A stretch of DNA of 64,000 bases from positions 1 through 64,000 of the forward strand of contig JAVJSI010000012.1 in assembly GCA_040219515.1 (NCBI GenBank), given 5' to 3'. The notes under the pieces were generated by a model. It was not told the origin of the DNA and did not search any database. It was given only the letters and a program-made list of their open reading frames with translations. This stretch comes from Acidimicrobiales bacterium. GTDB taxonomy: Bacteria > Actinomycetota > Acidimicrobiia > Acidimicrobiales > Aldehydirespiratoraceae. This document shows positions 17,501-25,358 of this stretch, in pieces (position 1 is the stretch's first letter; each line of letters begins with the position of its first letter). Position numbers and translations under genes: made by a program.

Positions 17501-18347
17501 CCTTGCGCTTGACGCCGGCACCGTGCAACAGCGGCACCACGGCCACACGCGACCGCTCGACATAGGGGGCCACGGTCGGGACCCAGCCCACGAGGTTGAG
17601 GCCCGGCATCTGGGGATCGACGTCGAGCTGGATCTGATCCAGATAGTTGCCGATCACCGTGAACGGGTGACGCCGGCGGAGATCCTCGTCGATCAGCGGC
17701 AAGACCTCGTTGGCGAGGTAGGCGACCGCCTCACGGTTGGGGACATGGCGGAAGTTGCCGACGAAGAACCCGCCCCGCCGGTCGGCCAGCGGCACCGCCG
17801 ATCGTTCGATGTGCTCACCGAGCGGCAGGGTGAAGACGCGGTCGTCGCCCACGAAGTCCGCGAGCAGCGCCTGCTCCTTCTCGGAGACCGCGATGACCGC
17901 GTCAGCCGAGTGGTAGACGTTCAGTTCACGGGCGGTGTCGGTGCCGAAGGTCGCGTCGACCGCACCCGTCTGGCCGAACGCCTGACGGGCGGTTCGCAGA
18001 AAATGGATGTCCATCGAGTTCACGACCACCCGCGTGTCGGGCGAGTACTCGTGCAGCATCGGCAGGATGGCCTCGGCCACCTCGAAGAACGCGATCACCG
18101 ACAGATCGAAACGCGACGACCGCAACAGCTTCGGGGCCCAGTCGAACCCGGCGAAGGTGGCCACCCCCAACTGTCGCAATCGTTCGGCATGGCGGCTCTC
18201 GGCCTCGTCTTCCGCCTCGCGGGAGAGGAAGGTGACCCGCCATCCGTCGGCGAGCAGCCACTTGATGATGTTGTCGATGTCCTGGGACCCGCTGTCACGA
18301 TCGAAGGCGGGCATGCGGGTGTGGACGACCAGTGCGTGGCGGGCCAT
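14526..18347 (-). CDS. Three-glycosyltransferase fusion protein (GT4 + GT2 + GT2)
   Basis: A 1,273-residue protein. Residues 1-365 form a GT4/GT-B enzyme (FVGNFRHVPNREAV at 195-208, then GVKRKVLQSMMAYTPVVTT in the nucleotide-sugar region). Residues about 395-500 form a module with GARYFVLPQTAADW and PELIEHLEREGK that recurs in the next gene. Residues about 695-930 are a GT2 domain (ISVLISTYNRPDLLRAAL, VVVDDGSSD, FFDDDDR as the metal site). Residues about 1045-1273 are a second GT2 domain with NSDCMVEPGW. It probably adds several sugars in succession to the surface glycan. It overlaps the upstream gene stop by one base (TGATG) and the downstream sulfotransferase start by four. Confidence 0.85.
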   Translation of the reverse strand: MARHALVVHTRMPAFDRDSGSQDIDNIIKWLLADGWRVTFLSREAEDEAESRHAERLRQLGVATFAGFDWAPKLLRSSRFDLSVIAFFEVAEAILPMLHEYSPDTRVVVNSMDIHFLRTARQAFGQTGAVDATFGTDTARELNVYHSADAVIAVSEKEQALLADFVGDDRVFTLPLGEHIERSAVPLADRRGGFFVGNFRHVPNREAVAYLANEVLPLIDEDLRRRHPFTVIGNYLDQIQLDVDPQMPGLNLVGWVPTVAPYVERSRVAVVPLLHGAGVKRKVLQSMMAYTPVVTTPIGAEGLDLVQGRHALIAADAPDMAAALTRVLTDDDLWLGLADAGAEHVDERHGLSRIQARFDRVLTQVLELPRRPRGVGEGDDAAGEACDAAAIRHRIQSVAEPGAPVLVVSLGDDALTDLGSQPCWHFPESGDGAWAGFDPVDGRAAISHLDAQRQRGARYFVLPQTAADWRRRFPELIEHLEREGKRCYQDDTVAIYDLVPAVDDVALAPAPAASVFVAGTFSAGRSGPHPDLLTALATTGDLSVRQVWRADDDPDATMAMDDTGADFVVYLHDNAVLPAGFLPDLIATHDTLGVDRLQPAHNSGPEAGPPMTERQRSVVAREVDAATPLPVLSVRAGTALDGPVTICDNLTIGLRASIEADDLGDGFARVRRLWVADDDGVPRVIDCPPAATQPEISVLISTYNRPDLLRAALESFCDQTIDAARYEVVVVDDGSSDSALDEIVASFADRIRIIGVNARHGGRSAAKNLCVLLAQAPVVLFFDDDDRVTPDYLERHLDGHAARPDEGVAILGHTAWAPELEVTPLMHFVTDVDRLMFSYGSLSKGQQLDWRGFWEGRISCKRSLLMRHGLHDQRLNYSIDIEMGWRLMPHGLTVVYEPAATSVMARPLDFESFCARTQAKGKAVAIIASLHPGTDIDAQLKLDDARELYDRHRFDEMGLRTTVARLEAGASAPGGLDEVELDELHDAYRTMFRILNAKGITETTGGVHAMPRQPTTVQPFADTDPDLLYDGSPPEASDNPVLSITLPVWSRSEKLARMVEKTVERIWEVARVPTEVVAIDNGSDFDSKLLAKVYRYPENKGVSTGWNTGIRLSTAPTFVVMNSDCMVEPGWDEALLEAANDGRRIAFPYTDHCDGKGFTTPDQGGTAGWCFMMTKAIYEEVGVFDEWFNPAFCEDTDYWHRAWQLGIDLEPVPAARVVHARRTTASTTPNVDWLLLGHRYKYGWKHGVDPLAAPPYYNRKYADYHGSFEAPPQ

Positions 18348-21322
18348 CAGGCGTCCGCCTCGGGTGCGGTGGCGCGAACGTCGTCGTTGGCGAGGAGAAA
18401 GCGCCACGCGCCCTCACCGAGCTCGGCGGGCCGGTTCGGCCGGCCGGCCAGCCGCTGCGCCCAGGGACCCTCGACACGGCGCGGCCGGACACCGGCCGAC
18501 TCGATACGAACCGCCACGGCGGCCGACTGATACAGGACGTCACGTCCGGAAGCCCACGCCGAACCACACCACATCGGTAGATCGTCGTCGGAGAACTCGG
18601 GCAACGCCGACCACACCGCGCCCGCGGCGGCGACGAGGCCGCCGCCCCAGCACACGGCACGGCTGAACTCGTGCCAGGGGGCGCGTACGTCGAGGGTGCC
18701 GGCCGCGATGCCGGCCACCGATCCGTCGGCGAAGACCATCCCACCGGCCGATTCGATCCGGCCCTGATCGTCGAGGACCTTGGCGACGCAGACCGAGTCG
18801 GGGAATCGCCGCGCCGCGGCGACGATGGCGGCCAGTGCGCCCGGCAGGGGCACCACGCCGGCCTCGATCACCACGACCGTCTCGGCCTCGACCGCGCCGG
18901 GGCGCACATCGAAGGCGAGCGCGGCACCGAACTGCTCGGCGGCGCCACGCACGGCATCGTCGACCTCCGGCGAGCACGACGATGCGACCACCGTCACCCC
19001 GACGCCCGGCCCGGCGTCGTCGAGCATCGAGACGACACGATCGACCACCATCTCGCGGCCCCGGCGAGTACCGACCACCACCGCGGTCGATGCCACCCGC
19101 GCGGCTTCGGCGAGGTCGTGCCCATCGGTGGTGACCACGACTTCGACACTGTCATCGAAGTACGGCAGTGTCGTCGACAGCAGGGACCCGGGGGACGCGG
19201 GCGGCGAGAACGTGGTGAAGCCGGGAAGGTCGTCGGCGATGTCGAGGTCGGTCCAGTCGAGCACCGCCGGCATGGATGCGGCACCACTCGTGAGATCTCG
19301 CACCTCGGCGAGGAGCCCTCGACCCGACTCGGAGGCACTCGTGAGATCGAACACGAGACCGGCCGCCGGACGGTCGATCATGATCGGATGACTCCGGACA
19401 AGATGGTCGCGGAGCTCGGGGTGGCCCTGATACCAGGACCGGGCGCCCTCGGGAACCACGAGCCGCGTTGTTCCCCGCAGCCGCATCGCTTCGACGATCG
19501 CGATCAGCGACACCGAATCGGCGGCCGGCGACTGCCCGTCGGCGGAGGGGAACGCGACCCCCGTGCGGCCCGCGGCCCGCACGACGCCCGCTTTGCAGCC
19601 GGGCGTCGCGACCGCCCATGGCGCGCCGCTCGGCACGAACTCTTCGACGAGACGCTCGTAGCCCTTCTGCCACTTGAACGTGGCCGGACCCTTCGGCACG
19701 ACGGTGCTTCGTCCTCCCTTGCGGGCCTTCGGCCGCGGTGCCGGCGTGGACTTCTGAACCGCACGCTTCGGGGCGCGGCGGGCGGGGGCCGAGACGGTGC
19801 CGCCGAGCCGACGACTGACACCGAGCCGACGATCGACACGTTTCGCGGCCTTGCGCGCCGCCGGTGTCGCGGGCGACTGCAGGACGACCCGAGCGCCCCG
19901 GCGGGCGATCTTCTCTGCGGGACCGGGCAGGAGGACGACCACTCGTTGGGCGCGTTCCTTGACGCGATTGCCGGCCTGGCCGTCGGCCACTGCCCGCCGC
20001 ACCCGGCGCAGATTGTGCTTCACCGGGTCGGGCATCTGCCGGGCCGTCGCCCTCGCCGTCTGCTTCGCCGTGCGTTTCGGGCCGACGACGCGGCGGGCGA
20101 CGCCGCGGACCAGCCGCCGAACCCGGCCGACCACTCCGGTGGAACGTTCTGCTTCCACGCTCTGCTCCACGGCCCGGAGCTTCACGTGGACCGCATCGAG
20201 AATGTCGCTGACGTGGTTCGTCCGGTCGAGAATTCCCCGCTGCCGCTCGTCGAGGCCCGCAGTGGTGTCCCTGAGAGCGCCGACCACCTCGATCAGTCGC
20301 GCGTTCTGGTCCTCGATCGCCGAGAATCGACTGCTCGTGTCGGAGCGAACGTGGTCCAACTCACGACTGACGGATTCCAACTGCGCCCGGCGGGCCTCGG
20401 ACTCCCGCCGGATCTCGGACAGCTGCTCGCGCGATTCCTTCTCGGCCGCCTGTGATTCACGCAGGCGCTCTTCGAGACGCTCGATGGCCTTCTGTCGCTG
20501 ATCGGCATGGCGGGCGGCCACGGTGCCGTCGAGCACGAGCCGGCGGACCTGTCCCTCGTCGACGGCCCTCGATTGCGGCGCCGGCGCGCCCGCCTCGTCA
20601 CACAGCCGTGCGTAGAGCTCACGGATCTCGCCACCCAGATTGGCCTCGTCGAGGCTGACGCCCACGTCGTGGTGGCGAAGGTCCGAACGCACCTCGAGCG
20701 GCGCGGCCTCGAGCCCGGCGAAATCGCAGACCCGACCGAGCTCGCCGACGGGGTCGAGGAAGTAGGTGTCGTAGTGGGTGACGATGCGGCGGTCCTCTGG
20801 GACGAGTTCGAGAATCGATTCGTAGTACCGCTCCCAGAGCGACAACCCCAGCGAATACGAGTTCTGGTTGCGACGCTTGAGCGACAGCGCAACCTCGAGC
20901 GGGTTGCGGACCGAGATCACGAACCGCAGATCCGGCTGGAGATCGAGCCAGAACGCCGCAGTCAGGCAGAGCCGAGGGTCCTTGAATCCCCATCGATCGT
21001 TCTCCGCCAGACCGGCCAGGGCTCTGGTGGCCGGATCGATCACGGCAGCGAGGCGGGGATCGTCGACCGCCATCGGCAGCAGCGCCGGCGGGTTGTCCCA
21101 CGCCCCTCCGGCCGCCTCGAGCAGGTCGTCGTTGCAGGCGACGATGGCCTTGTTCTCCCAGAACCCCTCGGGGTTGTCGTCGGCGGCTTCCAGGAGTGCG
21201 TCGGCGTCACCGCCGATGAGATGCAAGCCCGATTCGTGGAGGCCACGAGTGATCATGGACGTGCCGGACCGGTGCATGCCGGTGATGGCAATCGGATGTG
21301 TGGACGCGGGGTCGTCACTCAT
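18347..21322 (-). CDS. Sulfotransferase / coiled-coil / GT-like fusion protein
   Basis: A 991-residue multidomain protein. Residues 1-240 are a sulfotransferase (PAPS loop TGMHRSGTSMITRGL at 14-28; 3'-phosphate region FVISVRNPLEVALSLKR at 134-150). Residues about 275-395 are a charged coiled coil. Residues about 400-545 are a very basic, Arg/Lys/Pro-rich linker. Residues about 552-660 contain the same VxEAxRxRGxxxLVVPEGA plus HPELRDHL module as the three-GT protein. The remainder (to 991) resembles a degenerate GT2 domain ending in a GGMVFADG-type region. The start ATG at 21322 is clear. The coiled coil and basic region may anchor it to partners or to membrane phospholipid; that is inference. 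Confidence 0.8.
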   Translation of the reverse strand: MSDDPASTHPIAITGMHRSGTSMITRGLHESGLHLIGGDADALLEAADDNPEGFWENKAIVACNDDLLEAAGGAWDNPPALLPMAVDDPRLAAVIDPATRALAGLAENDRWGFKDPRLCLTAAFWLDLQPDLRFVISVRNPLEVALSLKRRNQNSYSLGLSLWERYYESILELVPEDRRIVTHYDTYFLDPVGELGRVCDFAGLEAAPLEVRSDLRHHDVGVSLDEANLGGEIRELYARLCDEAGAPAPQSRAVDEGQVRRLVLDGTVAARHADQRQKAIERLEERLRESQAAEKESREQLSEIRRESEARRAQLESVSRELDHVRSDTSSRFSAIEDQNARLIEVVGALRDTTAGLDERQRGILDRTNHVSDILDAVHVKLRAVEQSVEAERSTGVVGRVRRLVRGVARRVVGPKRTAKQTARATARQMPDPVKHNLRRVRRAVADGQAGNRVKERAQRVVVLLPGPAEKIARRGARVVLQSPATPAARKAAKRVDRRLGVSRRLGGTVSAPARRAPKRAVQKSTPAPRPKARKGGRSTVVPKGPATFKWQKGYERLVEEFVPSGAPWAVATPGCKAGVVRAAGRTGVAFPSADGQSPAADSVSLIAIVEAMRLRGTTRLVVPEGARSWYQGHPELRDHLVRSHPIMIDRPAAGLVFDLTSASESGRGLLAEVRDLTSGAASMPAVLDWTDLDIADDLPGFTTFSPPASPGSLLSTTLPYFDDSVEVVVTTDGHDLAEAARVASTAVVVGTRRGREMVVDRVVSMLDDAGPGVGVTVVASSCSPEVDDAVRGAAEQFGAALAFDVRPGAVEAETVVVIEAGVVPLPGALAAIVAAARRFPDSVCVAKVLDDQGRIESAGGMVFADGSVAGIAAGTLDVRAPWHEFSRAVCWGGGLVAAAGAVWSALPEFSDDDLPMWCGSAWASGRDVLYQSAAVAVRIESAGVRPRRVEGPWAQRLAGRPNRPAELGEGAWRFLLANDDVRATAPEADA

Positions 21323-21391
21323 GGGTTCCCCAGTGTGGCGCGTCCGACGGCGGACAGAAAGACCAGTTTCCCACTTTGAGTCGGATGGCCC

Positions 21392-22309
21392 TCACGGAGC
21401 GTGTGGAGTCGACTGACGCTCCCACCACTCGAGCGACGCCCGCAGGTGGCGCATCGCCTGGGGCGGGACGGCACCGAGGAACCGGGGTGAGAGGGTCGGC
21501 GGCTCGAACACCCGGCCGCGATGGGCCGCGTACTCGGCCCACAGTTCGTCGCGAACGGCGGTGCCACCGGTCGCGGCGCCCCCGTGGAACTGGTGGAACG
21601 TGCCTTCGCCGAGCAGCACCACCAGCTCGGCCCCCGGCCATTCACAGGCACGGCGGAACAGGTCGTGATTGACCAGGCCGCCGCCGGCCCGATCGAACAC
21701 CTCGTCGAACCCGCCGAGCTCGCGCCAGCGCTCGGCGGTCATGAAGACGGCGTTGCTCTCCCCCATTGGACCGAACCAGCCCCGCGCCGACGAACCGGCG
21801 AAGGTGCTGATCGAGAAGAGTTCGTAGCCGTCGCGCCGCCAGTCGACCGTCTCGAGGAGCGCATCCTCGACCGCCTGGTCGTAGCCCTTGGCCGCCGCGG
21901 TCATCTGGGGCTCGTCGCCGAGGTGGAAGGCGAGCGTCGCCGCCACCACGTGCGGCCCGATCGAGATCGCATCCGCAACGCCCGCGACCAGGCCGGGCGA
22001 GACCATCCGGGCGCCGTCGATCATCACACCGACGACGGCACCCTGCGCGGCCTCGATACCGAGGTTGGCGGCCCGGGCCGGCGACGCCGGGGCCGGGTCG
22101 AGACGGATCAAGCGGCCGTTCGGCACCAGGTCCATCAGCGACTCGTCAACCGGTTCCGGTGACCCGTTGTCGACCACGATCACCTCGTAGTCGACGCGGC
22201 GGTTCCCCGCCGCCCCGTGCTGGGCACCGGTCGCCAACGTGGCGAGCGTGCGCGGCAATTCGCGGGCCATGTCCCAGACGACCACGACGACGCTGACCGC
22301 TACATTCAC
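21392..22309 (-). CDS. GT2-family glycosyltransferase
   Basis: A 305-residue stand-alone GT2-like enzyme, homologous to the GT2 domain of the two four-domain proteins: AVSVVVVVWDMARELPRTL at the N-terminus, VIVVDNGSPEP, then VMIDGARMVSP where DxD is expected, and GEGTFHQFHGG near the C-terminus. The start is GTG at 22309; the open frame further upstream overlaps the divergent promoter and gene and is not protein-like. No clear ribosome site is seen. It precedes the sulfotransferase fusion by 69 bases and is probably its operon leader. The sugar donor is unknown. Confidence 0.8.
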   Translation of the reverse strand: MNVAVSVVVVVWDMARELPRTLATLATGAQHGAAGNRRVDYEVIVVDNGSPEPVDESLMDLVPNGRLIRLDPAPASPARAANLGIEAAQGAVVGVMIDGARMVSPGLVAGVADAISIGPHVVAATLAFHLGDEPQMTAAAKGYDQAVEDALLETVDWRRDGYELFSISTFAGSSARGWFGPMGESNAVFMTAERWRELGGFDEVFDRAGGGLVNHDLFRRACEWPGAELVVLLGEGTFHQFHGGAATGGTAVRDELWAEYAAHRGRVFEPPTLSPRFLGAVPPQAMRHLRASLEWWERQSTPHAP

Positions 22310-22329
22310 GCCGGAACGGTAGCCCGCAC

Positions 22330-22358
22330 TTCCCACTCGGACCGAGCGGTGGTACAGA
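22330..22358 (+). promoter_or_regulatory. Promoter of the first WecD-like gene
   Basis: TTCCCA (22330-22335), 17 bases, then TACAGA (22353-22358), seven bases before the ATG at 22366. The same arrangement and the same gcggtgrtacagatgggcgg context recur upstream of the next gene, which strengthens both. No ribosome site is seen, so the transcript is probably leaderless. Confidence 0.55.
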
Positions 22359-22365
22359 TGGGCGG

Positions 22366-23100
22366 ATGTCAGGCCGCATCGAAGCGCTCCCCTGGGACAG
22401 CGACTTCTTCGACCTGTCGATCGGGAGAGTCGTACTCGACGGCGCCACCGCCGACGACCTCGCGGCCTTCGATGCCGAAGCCCGCGACAGGGACTTCGAC
22501 TGCGTCTACGGCGCACTCGACACCGGACAGGACGACGACAATGTCGCCATCCGGGTGCAGCTGCACAACTTCCTCCTCGTCGACCAGTCGGTGCAGATGA
22601 TGCGCCCGGACGTTCCCTACGTTCCATTGCCATCCGACTCGGTCGCGCGGGAGGCCACCGAGGACGACATCGAGGCGATCATGGAGATCGTGCCGATCAT
22701 CGCCCCGTGGAGCCGGTTCGGGGCCGACGACCGCTTCGGGCTCGAAGCCGGGGTGCGGATGTGGCGGGCCCAGGTGGAGCGTGGGATCCGGGACGAGACC
22801 CGCCTGGTCACCGTGACCGAGGACGACAGCGGACTCACCGGCTTCGCGACGCAGGCCTGCCCGGGCGAACTGGGCGTGCCCGGCTACGAATCGACGACGG
22901 TGACGAAACCCGGCGCCGGCGTGGCCGACGCGCTCATGGCGTACTTCTTCGACTGGGCCCCGGGAGGGACCGCCACGTCGGCCGGATGGATGGCCGTCCG
23001 CAACATCGCCATCCTCCGTCACCTCCACCGCCACGGCTACGTGATCAGCAGTTCCCGCGGCGCCTTCCATTGGTGGAAAGACGGCGCTTCCTACGGCTGA
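22366..23100 (+). CDS. WecD-like sugar N-acyltransferase (GNAT fold), copy 1
   Basis: A 244-residue GNAT-type protein resembling dTDP-4-amino-4,6-dideoxygalactose acetyltransferase (WecD/RffC). The family N-terminus LPWDSDFFDLSIGRV is clear (about residues 7-21). The acyl-CoA-binding part lies in the C-terminal half, with AVRNIAILRHLHRHGY near 210-225. It would N-acylate the amino sugar made by the aminotransferase at 23853. It is followed by a diverged tandem copy that has its own promoter. The exact amino sugar and acyl donor are not determinable from sequence. Confidence 0.8.
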   Translation: MSGRIEALPWDSDFFDLSIGRVVLDGATADDLAAFDAEARDRDFDCVYGALDTGQDDDNVAIRVQLHNFLLVDQSVQMMRPDVPYVPLPSDSVAREATEDDIEAIMEIVPIIAPWSRFGADDRFGLEAGVRMWRAQVERGIRDETRLVTVTEDDSGLTGFATQACPGELGVPGYESTTVTKPGAGVADALMAYFFDWAPGGTATSAGWMAVRNIAILRHLHRHGYVISSSRGAFHWWKDGASYG

Positions 23101-23116
23101 AACGTCGGGGCCAGCC

Positions 23117-23145
23117 TTCCCTCTGGAACCGTGCGGTGATACAGA
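23117..23145 (+). promoter_or_regulatory. Promoter of the second WecD-like gene
   Basis: TTCCCT (23117-23122), 17 bases, then TACAGA (23140-23145). It closely copies the promoter at 22330-22358, so the duplication included the regulatory DNA. The ATG at 23155 lies nine bases after the -10 box. Confidence 0.55.
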
Positions 23146-23154
23146 TGGGCGGAT

Positions 23155-23856
23155 ATGTCAGACCGGATCGACAAGCTCCCCTGGGACAGTGACTTCTTCA
23201 GCATCTCGATCGGGCAGGTCGATCTCAACGGCGCCGACGTGGCCGCCCTCGACGCGATCGTCACGGAGGCCCGCGACCGACGCTTCGACTGCGTCTACGG
23301 AACACACGAACCCCGCGACAGTTTCACGTCCGTCCGGGCCCAGGACGTCGGATTCCGTCTGGTCGAAGTCAGTCAGTTGATGAAGCGCCCGCCCGGCCCC
23401 TTCGAGGTGCCGCCGACCCGGTCGGTCGTGCGTGAGGCGACCGAAGCCGACCTCGACCAGATCAGTGACTCGCTCGACACGCTCGCCCCTTGGAGTCGCT
23501 TCGGCGTCGACCCGCGTTTCGGCCGGAGCGCCGCTCGTCGTCTGTGCAGCGCCTGGGTGACTCGAGCGGTGACGGACGACGATCGCATGGCCACCATTTC
23601 CGAAGACGAGGACGGCATCGACGGGGTGGGTACCCACGTGTGGGGCGAGCCTCCCCGCATCGACCTGCTCGGCGTCATCCGGCCCGGCACCGGTGCCGCA
23701 TGGGCCCATATCGCCAAACTCATCGATTGGGCCGACGGTGGCGAGGTACACGGCGGAACGTGCGCGGCCCGCAACATCGCGCCGCTTCGCTTCCTCGAGC
23801 ACTGTGGGTTCGCGCTGACCCGGGTGACCTACACCCATCACTGGTGGGCGACATGA
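23155..23856 (+). CDS. WecD-like sugar N-acyltransferase (GNAT fold), copy 2
   Basis: A 233-residue tandem paralogue of the preceding protein. It shares LPWDSDFFSISIGQV at the N-terminus, FDCVYG, APWSRFG in the middle and AARNIAPLRFLEHCGF near the C-terminus. The two copies have clearly diverged over much of their length, so they may acylate different positions or use different acyl groups. The stop overlaps the ATG of the aminotransferase by four bases (23853-23856), which links it directly to amino-sugar synthesis. Confidence 0.8.
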   Translation: MSDRIDKLPWDSDFFSISIGQVDLNGADVAALDAIVTEARDRRFDCVYGTHEPRDSFTSVRAQDVGFRLVEVSQLMKRPPGPFEVPPTRSVVREATEADLDQISDSLDTLAPWSRFGVDPRFGRSAARRLCSAWVTRAVTDDDRMATISEDEDGIDGVGTHVWGEPPRIDLLGVIRPGTGAAWAHIAKLIDWADGGEVHGGTCAARNIAPLRFLEHCGFALTRVTYTHHWWAT

Positions 23857-25019
23857 GCAACTACGCCGAGAATCCCGAGAGCTTCATTCCCTTCAACCGC
23901 CCGAGCGTCGAAGGCCGCGAGCTGGACTACATCAAGTCGGCGGTCGAACACGGCCACACCTCGGCGTCCGGACCCTTCACCGCCCTCGCAGTCGACGAGC
24001 TGAAAGCCGCCACCGGCGCGGCCGACGTCCTGCTCACCACCTCGTGCACGGCCGCGCTGGAGATGAGCGCGATCCTGCTCGACATCCGGCCCGGCGACAC
24101 GATCGTCGCCCCGTCGTTCGGGTTCGTGACCACCGCGTTGGCCTTCGTCCGCGCCGGGGCCAAGGTGCGGTTCTGCGACATCGAGCCCGACACCCTGAGT
24201 CTCGATGTCGACCGCCTCGCCGACATCATGGACGACACCGTCAAGGCCGTCGTGCCCATTCACTACTCCGGCATCGGCGGGCGCATCGCCGACATGTGCG
24301 ATGTCGTCGAACGCTGGCCCCGGGCCGACATCGTCGAGGACAACGCCCACGGGTTGTTCGGCACCTACCGCGGCGAACCGCTCGGTTCGTTCGGCCGGTT
24401 CTCCACCCTCAGCTTCCACGAGACGAAGAACTTCATCTGCGGCGAGGGCGGCGCCCTCGTCGTCAACGACGAGGCCGACATCGACCGCGCCCACGTCATC
24501 TACGACAAGGGCACCAACCGACGGGCCTTCCTGCACGGCCAGGTCGACAAGTACTCCTGGCAGGACGTGGGGTCCTCGTTCGGCATGGCCGACGTGCTGG
24601 CCGCCTATCTCTACGGGCAGCTCGAGGAGAAGGAATCGATCCTGCGCAAGCGCCGCCACGTGTTCGACCACTACTTCGACGCGCTCTCCCCGTTCGTCGA
24701 TTCACACGGCATCCGCCTGCCCGTGGTCCCCGACGACTGCGAGCAGGCGTACCACATGTTCTACGTCCTGCTGCCCGACGCCGAGATGCGCAACCACGTG
24801 TTGAAGGCGATGAACGACGACGACATCTACGCCACCTTCCACTACGTCCCGCTGCACAGCTCACCCGGCGGCGTGGCCGTGGCCGCCGAGGAACTGGCGT
24901 GCCCGGTGACCGACGACGTGAGTCGCCGGCTCCTGCGACTGCCGTTCTTCACGAGCCTCGGTCAAGCTGACCTCGACCGGGTGACCGAATCGTTCATCTC
25001 GGCCGTCGAACAATTCTGA
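23853..25019 (+). CDS. wecE: dTDP-4-amino-4,6-dideoxyhexose aminotransferase (WecE/RffA-like, DegT family)
   Basis: A 388-residue PLP-dependent sugar aminotransferase, expected to convert a dTDP-4-keto-6-deoxyhexose to the 4-amino sugar using glutamate. The PLP lysine is Lys192 in SFHETKNFICGEGG; VEDNAHG (161-167) supplies the cofactor-stacking region. The stretch KGTNRRAFLHGQVDKYSWQ is characteristic of WecE/FdtB-type enzymes. The start at 23853 overlaps the upstream acyltransferase stop by four bases. A dTDP-glucose pathway (rmlA, rmlB) is not in this window. WecE is the closest named relative I recognise, but the product stereochemistry could differ. Confidence 0.85.
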   Translation: MSNYAENPESFIPFNRPSVEGRELDYIKSAVEHGHTSASGPFTALAVDELKAATGAADVLLTTSCTAALEMSAILLDIRPGDTIVAPSFGFVTTALAFVRAGAKVRFCDIEPDTLSLDVDRLADIMDDTVKAVVPIHYSGIGGRIADMCDVVERWPRADIVEDNAHGLFGTYRGEPLGSFGRFSTLSFHETKNFICGEGGALVVNDEADIDRAHVIYDKGTNRRAFLHGQVDKYSWQDVGSSFGMADVLAAYLYGQLEEKESILRKRRHVFDHYFDALSPFVDSHGIRLPVVPDDCEQAYHMFYVLLPDAEMRNHVLKAMNDDDIYATFHYVPLHSSPGGVAVAAEELACPVTDDVSRRLLRLPFFTSLGQADLDRVTESFISAVEQF

Positions 25020-25048
25020 GCGCGCGAGCGGTAACCTCACCGCCGTCG

Positions 25049-25141
25049 GGAGACGTGGCCGAGCCAGGTTGAAGGCGCTTCCCTGCTAAGGAAGTAACGT
25101 CGTCAAGGCGTTCGTGGGTTCAAATCCCACCGTCTCCGCCA
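25049..25141 (+). tRNA. tRNA-Ser (anticodon GCU)
   Basis: A class II tRNA with a 7-bp acceptor stem (ggagacg with cgtctcc), discriminator G at 25138 and encoded CCA at 25139-25141. The anticodon loop is ctgctaa, giving GCU. A long variable arm (about 25092-25110) and a T-loop ttcaaat are visible. It lies 29 bases after the aminotransferase stop. Confidence 0.95.
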
Positions 25142-25199
25142 AGCACATGTGAGTCGAGAATCCGGTGGCGCCTGCGTTCAGTGGGCGTACACTGGCGTC

Positions 25200-25230
25200 T
25201 CGTTATCTCAAGAGGCCTCGTTGTCTCAAG
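25200..25230 (+). repeat. Short direct repeat upstream of tRNA-Arg
   Basis: tcgttatctcaag (25200-25212) is repeated as tcgttgtctcaag (25218-25230) with one mismatch. It falls in the tRNA-Arg leader, just after a TACACT (25188-25193) that could be its -10 box. Confidence 0.4.
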
Positions 25231-25236
25231 GGCAGT

Positions 25237-25313
25237 GCGCCCGTAGCTCAGCTGGATAGAGCATCTGACTACGGATCAGAAGGCCGGGAGTTCGAATCTC
25301 TCCGGGCGCGCCA
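25237..25313 (+). tRNA. tRNA-Arg (anticodon ACG)
   Basis: The acceptor stem gcgcccg pairs with cgggcgc, the discriminator is G at 25310, and CCA is encoded at 25311-25313. The D-arm is agctcagctggatagagc. The anticodon loop ctacgga gives ACG, which would be edited to ICG to read CGN codons. The T-loop is ttcgaat. Confidence 0.95.
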
Positions 25314-25328
25314 CAGCAATACAGATCA

Positions 25329-25350
25329 GGGCCGCTCTCCGGAGCGGCCC
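25329..25350. terminator. Bidirectional terminator between tRNA-Arg and a convergent gene
   Basis: A 9-bp inverted repeat (25329-25337 with 25342-25350, loop tccg) is followed by ttct. It lies 16 bases after tRNA-Arg and 9 bases beyond the stop of the convergent gene at 25359. Confidence 0.8.
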
Positions 25351-25358
25351 TTCTGCTG

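Noticed and set aside
15492-18530. A 1,012-codon open frame on the + strand
   Set aside because: Antisense to the three-GT gene, which carries recognisable GT4 and GT2 motifs; the + strand product has none.
25049-25313. tRNA genes as the attachment site of an integrated element
   Set aside because: No integrase or direct repeat of the tRNA 3' end is seen within the window.
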